Positions 6,906 to 15,041 of a stretch of 39,553 bases of DNA are shown here, piece by piece. The position numbers and the translations under genes are program-made. Positions within the stretch are counted from its first letter, which is position 1. The number at the start of each line of letters is the position of its first letter. Origin of the DNA: Dehalococcoidia bacterium (lineage in GTDB: Bacteria > Chloroflexota > Dehalococcoidia > Bin125); contig JAJEJC010000001.1 of assembly GCA_022828105.1 (NCBI GenBank), forward strand, positions 69,918 to 109,470. Reading direction: 5' to 3'. The notes below the pieces were generated by a model, which was not told where the DNA came from, made no database searches, and worked only from the letters and a program-made list of their open reading frames with translations.

Positions 6906-8147
6906 ATGAAGCTGCCGTCGTTGAGCACCGTCGCCTCCTGGCTCAAGACCTGGCAGCCCGCAATCCTGCTCGGCATTCTCACCTGCGGCGCCTACGGACT
7001 CGTCCTCTACGGATTCGGCATCATTGCCGGCCCGATCCAGGAGGACGAGGGCTGGTCCTCGGCGCTGGTCAACGCCGCCTTCATGGGCTCCTACCTGCTC
7101 GGCGCAGCGGCGTCGCTCGTCTCGGGACGCGTCCTCGATGTTCTGGGACCGCGCCTGGTGCTCTGGTCGGGACTGATCGTCGGCACCATCTTCTTGATGG
7201 CCGCCTCCTACGTCGGCAGCGTCTGGCTGTTCATCGTCTTCTGGACGCTCGGCGGCGCGGTCACAATCGCCGGACTCTTCTACAACGTGACAATGCCAAT
7301 CACGGCGCGGCTCTATCCCCAGCGTCAGACCGCCGCGATGACCGTCCTGGTCACCACCGGCGGGTTTTCTTCCGTAATCTTCATGCCGCTCACGGGACTC
7401 TTCACCGAGGAATTCGGATGGCGCTGGGCGGTGCGCATCCTGCTCGTCCTGGCCGCCGCGCTCTCGCTGCCGGCAGTGCTCACCGTCCGGCGGCTGCCGG
7501 TCATTCCTCCGCCGGAGCAGAGCTCGGAGCAGGCGACCTCGGTCGACCGCTACGGCTACGCCAGCGTCGGCGAGGCGCTGCGCTCTCGCGAGGTACAGGT
7601 CACGATCGCCATGGTGATCGCCAGTTCCTTTGCCCTCGGCGCGTTGCTCAATCACTTCGTGCCGGCGGCCGTCGCCGCCGGACTGTCGCTGACCGCCAGC
7701 GCGTCGCTGACCGGTCTGCGGGGCTTCCTCTCGCTCCCCGGCCGCGCGCTGATCGGGCCGATGGCGACGCTGCTGGGGCTGCGTCCCGCCCTGGGCGCGG
7801 GCTACTTCGTGATGCTGTTGGGGACGCTCTGCCTGCTCGCCGCCGGTCCGCTCTGGTGGATCTATCTCTCGGCGATCATCGCCGGCCTGGTCTGGGGTCA
7901 GACGATGCCGCTGCAGGGACTGATCGCGTCCGAGGTCTACGGTCTGCGCCGGCTCGGGACCCTGATGGCAATCCAGACATCCGCCGGCAATGTCGCGCTC
8001 GCGATCGGTCCCTTCGCCGCCGGCGTGCTGCTCGACTCGGTCGCCGGCGACTACCAGCCGGTGCTGATCGCGATCGCGGCCATGAACGCGCTCACGTTCT
8101 TATTGCTCGTCCTCCTGACCCGTGTACGCGGTCGGACGGTAGGCTGA
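6906..8147 (+). CDS. Major facilitator superfamily transporter
   Basis: This 413-residue, very hydrophobic protein has about 12 predicted membrane helices in two halves. A loop between transmembrane segments 2 and 3 has the MFS pattern GRVLDVLGPRLVL (around residues 77-89), and a charged central loop lies near 195-230. The overall style, with EDEGWSSALVNAAF near the first periplasmic loop, resembles the oxalate/formate antiporter-like and monocarboxylate-type MFS families, but the substrate cannot be assigned. It is divergent from the PTPS-III operon. It precedes an SDR and a crotonase gene in the same direction, which would fit uptake of an organic acid that those enzymes process; that link is speculative. 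Confidence 0.85.
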   Translation: MKLPSLSTVASWLKTWQPAILLGILTCGAYGLVLYGFGIIAGPIQEDEGWSSALVNAAFMGSYLLGAAASLVSGRVLDVLGPRLVLWSGLIVGTIFLMAASYVGSVWLFIVFWTLGGAVTIAGLFYNVTMPITARLYPQRQTAAMTVLVTTGGFSSVIFMPLTGLFTEEFGWRWAVRILLVLAAALSLPAVLTVRRLPVIPPPEQSSEQATSVDRYGYASVGEALRSREVQVTIAMVIASSFALGALLNHFVPAAVAAGLSLTASASLTGLRGFLSLPGRALIGPMATLLGLRPALGAGYFVMLLGTLCLLAAGPLWWIYLSAIIAGLVWGQTMPLQGLIASEVYGLRRLGTLMAIQTSAGNVALAIGPFAAGVLLDSVAGDYQPVLIAIAAMNALTFLLLVLLTRVRGRTVG

Positions 8148-8173
8148 TCGCTAGCTAGAACTGGAGCTGCATC

Positions 8174-8965
8174 ATGGGTCGTTTGGATGGAAAGGTGGCC
8201 CTGGTCACCGGCGCCGCCCGAGGCATCGGCAAGGGCATCGCGACGGAACTCGCCAAAGAGGGCGCGGACATCGTGATCTGCGACTTGCTGATTGACGAAG
8301 CCTTCCGCACGGCGGGCGAGTTGCAGAACGGACACGGCGTCACTGCCATCGCACTTGAGATGGACGTCACCAGCGACGACTCCGTCGCCTCCCGGGTCGC
8401 CGAAGCGATCAGCCAGATGGGCAAGATCGACATCCTCGTCAACAACGCCGGCGTCCCGCCCGACAACTTCGGCGCCGATGAGACCGAGGAAGACTGGGAC
8501 CGCTGCTACGAGGTGAACCTGAAGGGCATCTGGAAGGTCACCACTGCGGTCGTGCCGCACTTCAAGGAGCGCAACGAGGGCAAGATCGTCAACATCGCCT
8601 CGATCGCCGGTCGTCTCGGCGGCGGGATGTCGTCCTACTCCGCGTCCAAGGCGGGCGCGATCAGCATCACCCAGTCGCAGGCTGCCGAGTACGGCCGCTT
8701 CAACGTCAACGTCAACGCGATCTGTCCCGGCTTGCTCTGGACCGATCTCTGGCGGCAGATCGAGGGCATGTTCGCCGGCGATCACACCGAAGAGGTCGTC
8801 GACCGCCGAGAACGCTTCGAAGCCGTCGTCGCCAACAGCATGCCGCTGGCACGAGAGCAAACCCCGGAGGACATCGGCAAAGCCGCCGTCTTCTTCGCTT
8901 CCGACGACGCCAAGAACATCACCGGACAGTCGCTCAACGTCGACGGCGGCATGAGGATGAACTGA
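8174..8965 (+). CDS. SDR family oxidoreductase (FabG-like)
   Basis: This 263-residue classical short-chain dehydrogenase has the cofactor motif TGAARGIG (12-19), NNAG at 90-93, and catalytic Ser143, Tyr155 and Lys159 (YSASK). CDL at the end of strand beta-2 (residues 36-38) carries an acidic residue, which suggests NAD rather than NADP. CPG near the active-site loop and the C-terminal SLNVDGGM are also typical. CTGGAG about 8 nt upstream of ATG 8174 is the likely ribosome-binding site. It lies between the MFS and crotonase genes, with about 50 bp before the latter. A hydroxyacyl or alcohol substrate is plausible, but the sequence does not fix it. Confidence 0.9.
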   Translation: MGRLDGKVALVTGAARGIGKGIATELAKEGADIVICDLLIDEAFRTAGELQNGHGVTAIALEMDVTSDDSVASRVAEAISQMGKIDILVNNAGVPPDNFGADETEEDWDRCYEVNLKGIWKVTTAVVPHFKERNEGKIVNIASIAGRLGGGMSSYSASKAGAISITQSQAAEYGRFNVNVNAICPGLLWTDLWRQIEGMFAGDHTEEVVDRRERFEAVVANSMPLAREQTPEDIGKAAVFFASDDAKNITGQSLNVDGGMRMN

Positions 8966-9015
8966 ATCGAGCCCATCGTCCGCCTGCGTCACACAAGCCC
9001 CACAGGAGTCGCGCA

Positions 9016-9822
9016 ATGACCGAAGAACTGCTCTACGACGTCCAGGATCACATCGCCGTGATCACCCTCAACCGGCCCGAGAAGCTCAACGCGTTCTCGA
9101 ACGAGATGCTCGACGCCTGGCAGGAGTCGATCACCCGCGCTTCGGTCGACCAGGACGTGCGCGTAATCGTCGTCACCGGCGAGGGCCGCGGCTTCTGCTC
9201 AGGCGCAGACGTGGGCCGCGAGCGAGCCGGGGCTGACGTGCTCGGCGGCGACCCCAACGCGCCCGCCGCCAACCGCAACTCGTTGCGCAACTCGGTCCAG
9301 CGCGTCCCGCGAGCCCTGTTCAACTGCGAAAAACCCTACATCGCCGCCGTCAACGGCGCGGCCGTGGGCGCAGGCATGGACATGGCCTCGATGGCCGACC
9401 TTCGCATCGCCTCCGACCGGGCCAAGTTCGGCATGGCCTACGTCCGCATGGCGCTAATCCCCGGCGACGGCGGGGCATACTACCTGCCCCGCATCGTCGG
9501 CATGTCCAAGGCCCTCGAACTGATGTGGACCGGCAAGATCTTCACTGCCGAAGAGGCGCTCGAGATGGGCTACGTCAGCCAGGTCGTCGAGCACGACGAG
9601 CTGATGCCGGCAACCTTCGACCTGGCCGGTCAGATCGCCAGGATGCCCGCGGTCTCGGTGCAAATGATCAAGCGCCTCGCCTACCGTTCCGCCGAAACCG
9701 GCCTGCACGAGTCGCTCGAAATGGCCGACCACGCCATGGTCATCGCCCGCTCGACCCAGGACGCGATCGAAGGCCCCCGCGCCTTCGCCGAGAAGCGCGA
9801 GCCCAACTTCCAGGGGTTCTAA
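9016..9822 (+). CDS. Enoyl-CoA hydratase/isomerase family protein (PaaG-like branch)
   Basis: This 268-residue crotonase-fold protein has VITLNRPEKLNAFS at the start, the oxyanion motif FCSGADV and the second motif AAVNGAAVGAGMDMASMADL. Both glutamates used by 2-enoyl-CoA hydratases are replaced: GAGMD stands where GGCE is expected, and FGMAY where FGxPE is expected. The segment ALIPGDGGAYYLPRIVG resembles the isomerase PaaG group, so isomerisation or another crotonase reaction is more likely than hydration. AGGAG lies 8 nt before the ATG. It follows the SDR gene and is probably co-transcribed. A double-hairpin repeat lies just downstream. Confidence 0.85.
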   Translation: MTEELLYDVQDHIAVITLNRPEKLNAFSNEMLDAWQESITRASVDQDVRVIVVTGEGRGFCSGADVGRERAGADVLGGDPNAPAANRNSLRNSVQRVPRALFNCEKPYIAAVNGAAVGAGMDMASMADLRIASDRAKFGMAYVRMALIPGDGGAYYLPRIVGMSKALELMWTGKIFTAEEALEMGYVSQVVEHDELMPATFDLAGQIARMPAVSVQMIKRLAYRSAETGLHESLEMADHAMVIARSTQDAIEGPRAFAEKREPNFQGF

Positions 9823-9855
9823 CAGGCTGCTGAACAACCCACTCTGCACGGAATT

Positions 9856-9907
9856 CCCTCTCCCCCCGCAGAGCGGGGGGAGATGTCGCGTAGCGACAGA
9901 GGAGGGG
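9856..9907 (+). repeat. Double-hairpin palindromic element, copy 1
   Basis: The order is outer arm CCCTCT, hairpin 1 (CCCCCCGC-AGA-GCGGGGGG), hairpin 2 (TGTCGC-GTA-GCGACA) and closing arm AGAGGAGGGG. It sits between convergent genes (crotonase and Rieske), where it could also act as an mRNA end. The second stem differs from other copies by paired changes. Confidence 0.85.
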
Positions 9908-9927
9908 CAGTAACGACCGAACTGCCG

Positions 9928-10305
9928 CTATTCGTCCGAGACGTAGACGGTTCCGTCGGACACGCGGGTCTTGAAGGTCTGGATGTAATCAGGCTCGATC
10001 TTGTTCTTGATGAACGGCGGCGGGGTCGGCAGCATCTTGTGAATCATGTTCCAGACGCCGTTGGGCAGCCACGACTTGGTCTGTCCGGTGCGCATGTCGA
10101 ACTCGGAATCGTGCCAGGGACAGACGATGTGCGCGTTTTTCAGATCGCCGACCGAGAGCGGCGCGAAGAGGTGCGGGCACTTGTCCTGGACGGCGAAGAT
10201 CTCACCGTGCACGTTGGCCACGCAGACGCGGGTGCCGTCGAGATCGGCGGCAGTGACTTCGCCGGGCGGCAGTTCCGACAGCGGACAGACGGCGGTCTCG
10301 GTCAC
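9928..10305 (-). CDS. Rieske [2Fe-2S] domain protein
   Basis: This 125-residue single-domain protein has Cys43 and His45 (CPHL) and Cys62 and His65 (CPWHDSEFD). These are the two C-x-H and C-x2-H boxes that bind a Rieske cluster. The sequence resembles small soluble Rieske ferredoxins rather than the membrane-anchored bc1 subunit; no signal or membrane segment is present. The C-terminal part carries an extra segment (WNMIHKMLPTPPPFIKNKI) inserted before the last strands. The GTG start at 10305 is supported by a strong AGGGAGG 6 nt upstream. It probably transfers electrons to an oxygenase, but none is adjacent. It is divergent from the S49 protease gene. Confidence 0.88.
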   Translation of the reverse strand: MTETAVCPLSELPPGEVTAADLDGTRVCVANVHGEIFAVQDKCPHLFAPLSVGDLKNAHIVCPWHDSEFDMRTGQTKSWLPNGVWNMIHKMLPTPPPFIKNKIEPDYIQTFKTRVSDGTVYVSDE

Positions 10306-10413
10306 GGTGGCCTCCCTGCGCTTGCGGCGCTCAACGCCTGTGATCTGATCATCGCGCCAGCGACATCATCGGTCAATGCAAACTGCGGATGCTTGCGATC
10401 GCAGTTCGACTCA

Positions 10414-10419
10414 TACACT
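10414..10419 (+). promoter_or_regulatory. Candidate -10 box upstream of the S49 protease gene
   Basis: TACACT is followed by GAAC and lies 33 nt before the start codon, so this would be a leadered transcript. The same 10-base string TACACTGAAC occurs upstream of the ferritin-like gene (32174-32183). No clear -35 box is visible. Confidence 0.35.
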
Positions 10420-10452
10420 GAACTGGCGTTGCTGAAGAACGGACGGTAAGCC

Positions 10453-11280
10453 ATGGATTTCGAGCAGTATCTGAACCCTCCGCGCGTGGCCGTAATCGAG
10501 GTGACCGGACAGATCGGCGCGAGACTCAATCCGCGTGAACTGAGCCGCACCCTGAACAGCGTGCGCTCGAATCCGCGCTATCCGGCGGTTGTGCTCGATA
10601 TCGACTCGCCCGGCGGCGGCGCGGCCGCCTCGGAGGCGCTCTACCTGGCCACCAAGCGGCTGTCCGACAAGAAGCCGGTCGCCGCCGCAATCCGCGGCGT
10701 CGGCGCGTCCGGGGGCTACATGATCGCCTGCGCCGCCAACCCGATCTTCGCGCTGCCGACCTCGGTCGTCGGTTCGATCGGTGTGATCTGGACCGCGCCG
10801 ATGATCTCCGAGGCGCTCGATCGCGTCGGCGTCAAGATGCGCACCCGCGCCGCCGGCGAGTACAAGGACATGGGCTCGCTGTTCCGTGAGACCACCCCTG
10901 AGGAAGACGCCAAGCTCGACGCATTGATCCACTCCGTCTACGAGCGCTTCGTCGACATCGTGGCCGAGGGCCGGCCCGAACTCACACGCGATCAGGTCGC
11001 GAGCCTGGCCTCGGGCGAGATACACACCGGCGCCGAGGCGCACGAGATCGGCCTGGTCGACCGGCTCGGCGACCTCAACGACGCCGTCGAGTGGGCCGCC
11101 GACGCCGCCGGCATCGAAAAGCGCACCACGCTGGTCCGTCCCAAGCGAGGCCTGCTGCAAATGCTCATGACCCAGGGCGCAGACTCGGTCGCCCACGCCC
11201 TGGTCGATGCCTTCATCGATCGGCTCGACGCCGCAAGGTCCGAGCGCCTGCTCGAAGCCCGCTGGCGAATGGGTAGATAG
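10453..11280 (+). CDS. S49 family peptidase (short SppA-like)
   Basis: This 275-residue protein has the serine nucleophile Ser86 in GVGASGGYM and the general-base Lys138 in AGEYKDMGS. The 52-residue spacing is the same as in single-domain SppA proteins such as that of Bacillus subtilis. The substrate-groove motifs DIDSPGG (49-55) and SVVGSIGVI (104-112) are present. Unlike typical SppA there is no N-terminal membrane anchor, so the enzyme looks soluble or peripheral. It would degrade signal-peptide remnants or other short peptides. It stands alone between the Rieske gene (divergent) and the CoA-transferase pair (convergent). A TACACT box about 33 nt upstream may be its promoter. Confidence 0.88.
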   Translation: MDFEQYLNPPRVAVIEVTGQIGARLNPRELSRTLNSVRSNPRYPAVVLDIDSPGGGAAASEALYLATKRLSDKKPVAAAIRGVGASGGYMIACAANPIFALPTSVVGSIGVIWTAPMISEALDRVGVKMRTRAAGEYKDMGSLFRETTPEEDAKLDALIHSVYERFVDIVAEGRPELTRDQVASLASGEIHTGAEAHEIGLVDRLGDLNDAVEWAADAAGIEKRTTLVRPKRGLLQMLMTQGADSVAHALVDAFIDRLDAARSERLLEARWRMGR

Positions 11281-11325
11281 ATATCCAGTTCCTGCTTCAC
11301 GCAGGAGCCCGCTCGGAGTCACGAG

Positions 11326-12531
11326 TTAGTCAAACGCGCCCGAGACCAGGTGCTCGACGTACTCCTCGTCAGACATGCCGACGATGTCCTTGTAAACGTA
11401 CTCGTTGTCCTCGCCCAGCAGCGGCGCGGCCTTGGTCAACTCCGCCGGAGTCTCCGAGAGCCGGAACGAGGGACCGTCGTAGGCCCGATGACCCATGGTC
11501 GGATGATCGAGCATCCAGAAGTGTCCGCGATGCGCGAGCTGCGGGTCGTTGCGCAGGTCCTCGGGCGTCTGCACGACGCCTGCCGGCACGCCGGCGTTCT
11601 GCAGCCGCTCCATCAACTCCTCGGCCTGCTGCGACCGCGTCCAGGCGGCGATCGCCGAGTCGAGCGCGTCGGACTCCATCGATGTCCAGGAATGCTCACC
11701 CGCGACATCCGCCAGCGCTGCCAACTCCGCGTCGTTGGTCACGGTGATCGCAATCCAGCGGTCATCGTCGTCGCCGCGAGCCGCGCACTGGTACGTGGCG
11801 TACGGCCGATGCTCGGGATGTCCGGCGCCCAGCGCCTGCTGCTCGCGGCCGTTGACCGTGTAGTCGAGCACCATCGTCTCGGTCGCGTGGATCGCCGCCT
11901 CCATCTGGCCGAAGTCGATGTTCTGCCCTTCTCCCGTGCGCTGCCGATGATCCAGCGCGGCAAGCAGCGCCGAGGCAGCGAAGTGCGGCACGAGAAAGTC
12001 CGTGTAGGCGACGCCGGTGCCGATCGGCTCCTCGCCGGGATAGGCGGTCAGGTGCGAGATGCCGGCCGCCGCCTGGAGCACGTGTCCGTAGCCCTGCCAC
12101 ATCGACCAGGGACCGGTCAGGCCGTACATGGGCATCGAGATCATGATCAGGTCGGGACGAATCTCGCAGAGGTCCTCGTAGGTCATGCCCCAGGCGCGCA
12201 TCGCCTTGGGCGTGAACGACTCAGTCACGATGTCGCAGTGCTCGACGATCCGCTTGGCAATCGCGACGCCGTCGGGATGCTGCAGATTCAGCGAGGCGCA
12301 CTTTTTCGACGAGTTGAAGTCGGCGTAGTAGCCGCTGTTATCGAGTCCCGGCTCGTCGTTGACGAACGGCGGCGCCCGGCGCAGCGGCTCCGGACGCACC
12401 GAGGACTCGATCCGGATCACCTCCGCCCCATGATCGGCGAGATACTTCGAGACCAGCGGTCCGACGCCGACCCAGGCGAAGTCGGCGATGCGAATGCCTT
12501 CGAAGACGCGGTCGGTCTGTTCGGCGGTCAT
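11326..12531 (-). CDS. Family III CoA-transferase (CaiB/BaiF), catalytic-Asp subunit
   Basis: This 401-residue protein belongs to the formyl-CoA transferase fold family. The N-terminal pattern is IRIADFAWVGVGPLVSKYLADHGAEVI, with VTESFTPKAM and PMYGLTGP further on. The catalytic aspartate that forms the acyl-aspartyl anhydride is present as Asp178 (VAYTDFLVPHF), correctly spaced from the following LLAALDHR. It would move CoA between carboxylic acids; the donor and acceptor are not identifiable. It starts 9 bp after the paralogous CoA-transferase gene, with TAGGAA as ribosome-binding site in that gap. The two may form one heteromeric enzyme, since only this copy has the catalytic residue. Confidence 0.88.
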   Translation of the reverse strand: MTAEQTDRVFEGIRIADFAWVGVGPLVSKYLADHGAEVIRIESSVRPEPLRRAPPFVNDEPGLDNSGYYADFNSSKKCASLNLQHPDGVAIAKRIVEHCDIVTESFTPKAMRAWGMTYEDLCEIRPDLIMISMPMYGLTGPWSMWQGYGHVLQAAAGISHLTAYPGEEPIGTGVAYTDFLVPHFAASALLAALDHRQRTGEGQNIDFGQMEAAIHATETMVLDYTVNGREQQALGAGHPEHRPYATYQCAARGDDDDRWIAITVTNDAELAALADVAGEHSWTSMESDALDSAIAAWTRSQQAEELMERLQNAGVPAGVVQTPEDLRNDPQLAHRGHFWMLDHPTMGHRAYDGPSFRLSETPAELTKAAPLLGEDNEYVYKDIVGMSDEEYVEHLVSGAFD

Positions 12532-12540
12532 GTGCGGTTC

Positions 12541-13803
12541 CTAGATCACGCCCTGCGCAGCAAGTTCGGCAATCTCGTCGTCGGTGCAACCGAGCAGATT
12601 GCCGTAGACGTAGTCGTTGTGCTCGCCGATGCGCGGCGCGCGGTGACGCACGCGGATCGGCGTCTTGCTCAGCTTCGCCCACGGACCCGGATAGGTGACG
12701 TGCGCATCCTCGTGCTCAAGCTCGACCCAGTAATCGCGCGCGGCGAGATGCTCGTTCTCGAGCAGATCCCTGGGCGTATGCACGATCCCCCAGCCGTTGC
12801 GGATCTGCTGTGCTTCCGAGACAAGCTGGGCGCGGGTGAACTGCTTGCAGAAGTCGACCAGCACCTCGTTGAGATGGTCGGCGTCCTCGCCGGCGGGCGG
12901 GATCAGGATGCCCTGCGTGGCGTCGAGCTTGGCCATCCACTCGTCCGAGGTCAGGTCGCCGGCCATGCCGTGATGGTCGAGCCAGTCAATCGTCTGGCGC
13001 GCCGTCAGTCCGAACAGACCGCCGTAGGACAGCGCCGCGACGTATCCGTCGGCCGCCTCGTAGACGTATTGCCCCGACTTGTAGCCGCCGATCTCGCGAC
13101 CGTTGCCGGGACGGCCGTTGTTGATCCCGCGGATGTCCCAGGTCGGCGAGGCGTTGTCGTGCGTGAACGTGACCGCCTCCTGCATCGACTGGTCCACGTG
13201 CTGTCCCGTTCCGGTCCTGGTCCGTTGGTAGTGCGCGACCAGCGATCCAACCACCGCCTGCGCCGAGACCTGCGTGTACCCCTGCGAAGCGGTCGGCCGG
13301 ATCGGCGGACGACCCGGCGCGCCGCAGAGCGAGGACAGCCCGCCCATCGCCGTGCCGACCAGGTCGGTCGCTTTCCAGTTGGCGTAAGGTCCGTCGCGAC
13401 CAAAGGGCGTGATCGAGGTATGCACCAGTGCCGGATGAGACGCACGCAGCGCCTCGACGCCGAGCCCGAGCGCGGCGGCGGCATCGGGCGGGCATGTCTC
13501 GACCAGGAAGTCGGCGCCGTCAAGCAGGCGCGTAAACAGCTCCTGACCGCGAGCCGTGGTCAAGTCGAGCGTCGCGCTGAGCTTGTTGTTGTTGAACGTC
13601 CACCAGTGCAGCGATTGCTCGGGGTCAACGACATCGCCGCGGAACGGCCCGATGAAGCGCGACTCATCCCCGCCCGGCGGCTCAACCTTGATCACCTCCG
13701 CACCGAGGTCGCCGAGCATCCGCCCCGCAAGCTGCCCCAGTTCGTTGGTCAGGTCAATCACCCGAAACGGCGCAAGCGGTCCGGCAGCGGTTTGAGTCGT
13801 CAT
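12541..13803 (-). CDS. Family III CoA-transferase (CaiB/BaiF) paralogue lacking the catalytic Asp
   Basis: This 420-residue protein has the same fold signatures as its neighbour: FRVIDLTNELGQLAGRMLGDLGAEVIKVEPP, VETCPPD and TPFGRDGPY. By alignment to the segment before VVGSLVAHYQR, the catalytic aspartate position is Tyr176 (SQGYTQVSAQ). It may therefore be a non-catalytic partner of the downstream gene product, as BbsE is to BbsF in benzylsuccinate CoA-transferase; this is an inference. I chose ATG 13803 because the fold begins there. An upstream start at 13908 would only add translation of a palindromic repeat. No good Shine-Dalgarno is visible. Confidence 0.85.
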   Translation of the reverse strand: MTTQTAAGPLAPFRVIDLTNELGQLAGRMLGDLGAEVIKVEPPGGDESRFIGPFRGDVVDPEQSLHWWTFNNNKLSATLDLTTARGQELFTRLLDGADFLVETCPPDAAAALGLGVEALRASHPALVHTSITPFGRDGPYANWKATDLVGTAMGGLSSLCGAPGRPPIRPTASQGYTQVSAQAVVGSLVAHYQRTRTGTGQHVDQSMQEAVTFTHDNASPTWDIRGINNGRPGNGREIGGYKSGQYVYEAADGYVAALSYGGLFGLTARQTIDWLDHHGMAGDLTSDEWMAKLDATQGILIPPAGEDADHLNEVLVDFCKQFTRAQLVSEAQQIRNGWGIVHTPRDLLENEHLAARDYWVELEHEDAHVTYPGPWAKLSKTPIRVRHRAPRIGEHNDYVYGNLLGCTDDEIAELAAQGVI

Positions 13804-13844
13804 GAGACGAATGATAGATGGGAGGACGAATACCGGATTTACGT

Positions 13845-13897
13845 CCCCTCTCCCCCCCGCCCCCAGGCGGGGGGAGATGCCGAAGGCAGAAGGGGGC
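13845..13897 (+). repeat. Double-hairpin palindromic element, copy 2
   Basis: The first hairpin is CCCCCCGCC/GGCGGGGGG and the second is the short form TGCC-GAA-GGCA, closed by CCCCTCT/AGAAGGGGG. It lies just upstream of the CoA-transferase start. Together with copy 3 in the opposite orientation it forms an inverted pair. Confidence 0.8.
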
Positions 13898-13919
13898 CGC
13901 CCCAGCACGACGCGGAGTG

Positions 13920-13973
13920 CCCCCCTCTGTCCCTACGGGACATCTCCCCCCGCTGGCGCGGGGGGAGAGGGGA
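13920..13973 (-). repeat. Double-hairpin palindromic element, copy 3 (inverted)
   Basis: Read on the minus strand it has the outer arm CCCCTCT, hairpin 1 CCCCCCGC/GCGGGGGG, hairpin 2 TGTCCC-GTA-GGGACA and arm AGAGGGGGG. It is separated from copy 2 by about 22 bp and lies downstream of the hflX stop. Confidence 0.85.
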
Positions 13974-14006
13974 ACGGTGGAACGCAACGCGACTTGGACG
14001 ACGCGA

Positions 14007-15041
14007 TCAGCTCGCCGCCGCCGCGTGATCGGACCGCCGATGAATGATGTGCACGCCCTCAAGCGAGGGAATCAGCCGCTCGATGGCCGCCCGCAGCTCG
14101 TCGAGATTGCGCTTCTCCTGCGCCGACACGGCAATCGGGCGGAACTCCAACTCGGCGCTGAGTTCGTCCAGCACCTCGTCGAGCGGGTCTTCGAGCGCGT
14201 CGATCTTGTTCATCACCGTCAGCGTCGGACGCTGATCGACGCCGAGATCGCGCAGCGTGCCCTCGACGCTCTCGATCTGCTCCAGCACGTCGGGCGAGGT
14301 GCCGTCGACGACGTGGATCAGCACGTCGGCCTCCTCCAGCTCCTCCAGCGTCGCCCGGAAGGCGGCCACGAGCTGCGTCGGCAGCTTCTGGATGAAGCCG
14401 ACCGTGTCGGAGAGCAGCACGGTCTGGTGCTCGGAGAGCCGCCAGCGCCGCGTGGTCGGATCGAGCGTCTCGAACAGCCGGTCGCGGGCGCGCACGTTGG
14501 CGTTGGTCAGCGCGTTCATCAGCGTCGACTTGCCCGCGTTGGTGTAGCCGACCAGCGCGACCAGCGGAATGCCGGCGCGGTCGCGCTTGTTGCGGTGCTG
14601 CTGCCGGTGCGTGCGGACCCGATCGAGGTCCTTCTTCAGCCGCTTGATCTGGTTGCGAATCAATCGGCGGTCGGTCTCAAGCTGCGTCTCTCCCGGACCA
14701 CGCGAGCCGATCGCGCCTTCCATCCGTTCCAGGTGCTCCCACTGTCCGGTCAGGCGCGGCAGCAGGTACTCGTGCTGGGCCAGCGCGACCTGGACGACGC
14801 CCTCACGCGTGCGGGCGCGCTGGGCGAAGATGTCGAGGATCAGCGCCGTGCGGTCGATCACCTTGATTCCCAGCCGCTGCTCGAGCGTGCGTTGCTGGGC
14901 CGGCGTCAGTTCGTCGTCGAAGATCGCCACCGTCGCGCGCAGTTCGTCGCGCAGCTCCGCGATCTCCTCCAGCTTGCCTTTGCCCACGTACGAGTTTGGG
15001 TCCGGATGCTTCAGCCGTTGCTTGACCCGTTGGAGCGGCAT
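14007..15041 (-). CDS. hflX: GTPase HflX (start codon uncertain)
   Basis: From the only in-frame ATG the protein has 344 residues. It contains the HflX domain motif SYVGKGKLEEI, the linker MEGAIGSRGPGETQLETDRR, the G1 P-loop GYTNAGKST, the G3 DTVGFI and the G4 NKID. HflX binds ribosomes and splits stalled or heat-damaged 70S particles. The ATG at 15041 falls inside the conserved N-terminal domain. Upstream codons 15042-15146 continue the family sequence without a stop (RERAILVGVDARRS and SLEELSQLAITAGA), so the true start is almost certainly further upstream (see the next entry). The gene's 3' end abuts an inverted pair of palindromic elements. It is not next to hfq, as it often is in proteobacteria. 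Confidence 0.9.
   Translation of the reverse strand: MPLQRVKQRLKHPDPNSYVGKGKLEEIAELRDELRATVAIFDDELTPAQQRTLEQRLGIKVIDRTALILDIFAQRARTREGVVQVALAQHEYLLPRLTGQWEHLERMEGAIGSRGPGETQLETDRRLIRNQIKRLKKDLDRVRTHRQQHRNKRDRAGIPLVALVGYTNAGKSTLMNALTNANVRARDRLFETLDPTTRRWRLSEHQTVLLSDTVGFIQKLPTQLVAAFRATLEELEEADVLIHVVDGTSPDVLEQIESVEGTLRDLGVDQRPTLTVMNKIDALEDPLDEVLDELSAELEFRPIAVSAQEKRNLDELRAAIERLIPSLEGVHIIHRRSDHAAAAS

Noticed and set aside
9823-9927. Classical rho-independent terminators formed by the palindromic elements
   Set aside because: Stems are strong, but none is followed by a T-tract on either strand, and copies also occur inside a gene and between divergent starts, so termination cannot be their general role.
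13804-13908. N-terminal extension of the CoA-transferase at 12541-13803
   Set aside because: The extra 35 codons are mostly translation of the palindromic element and precede the conserved family start.
11350-14028. Open plus-strand frame of about 890 codons across both CoA-transferase genes
   Set aside because: It is a shadow of two conserved minus-strand genes and reads into the palindromic elements at its end.
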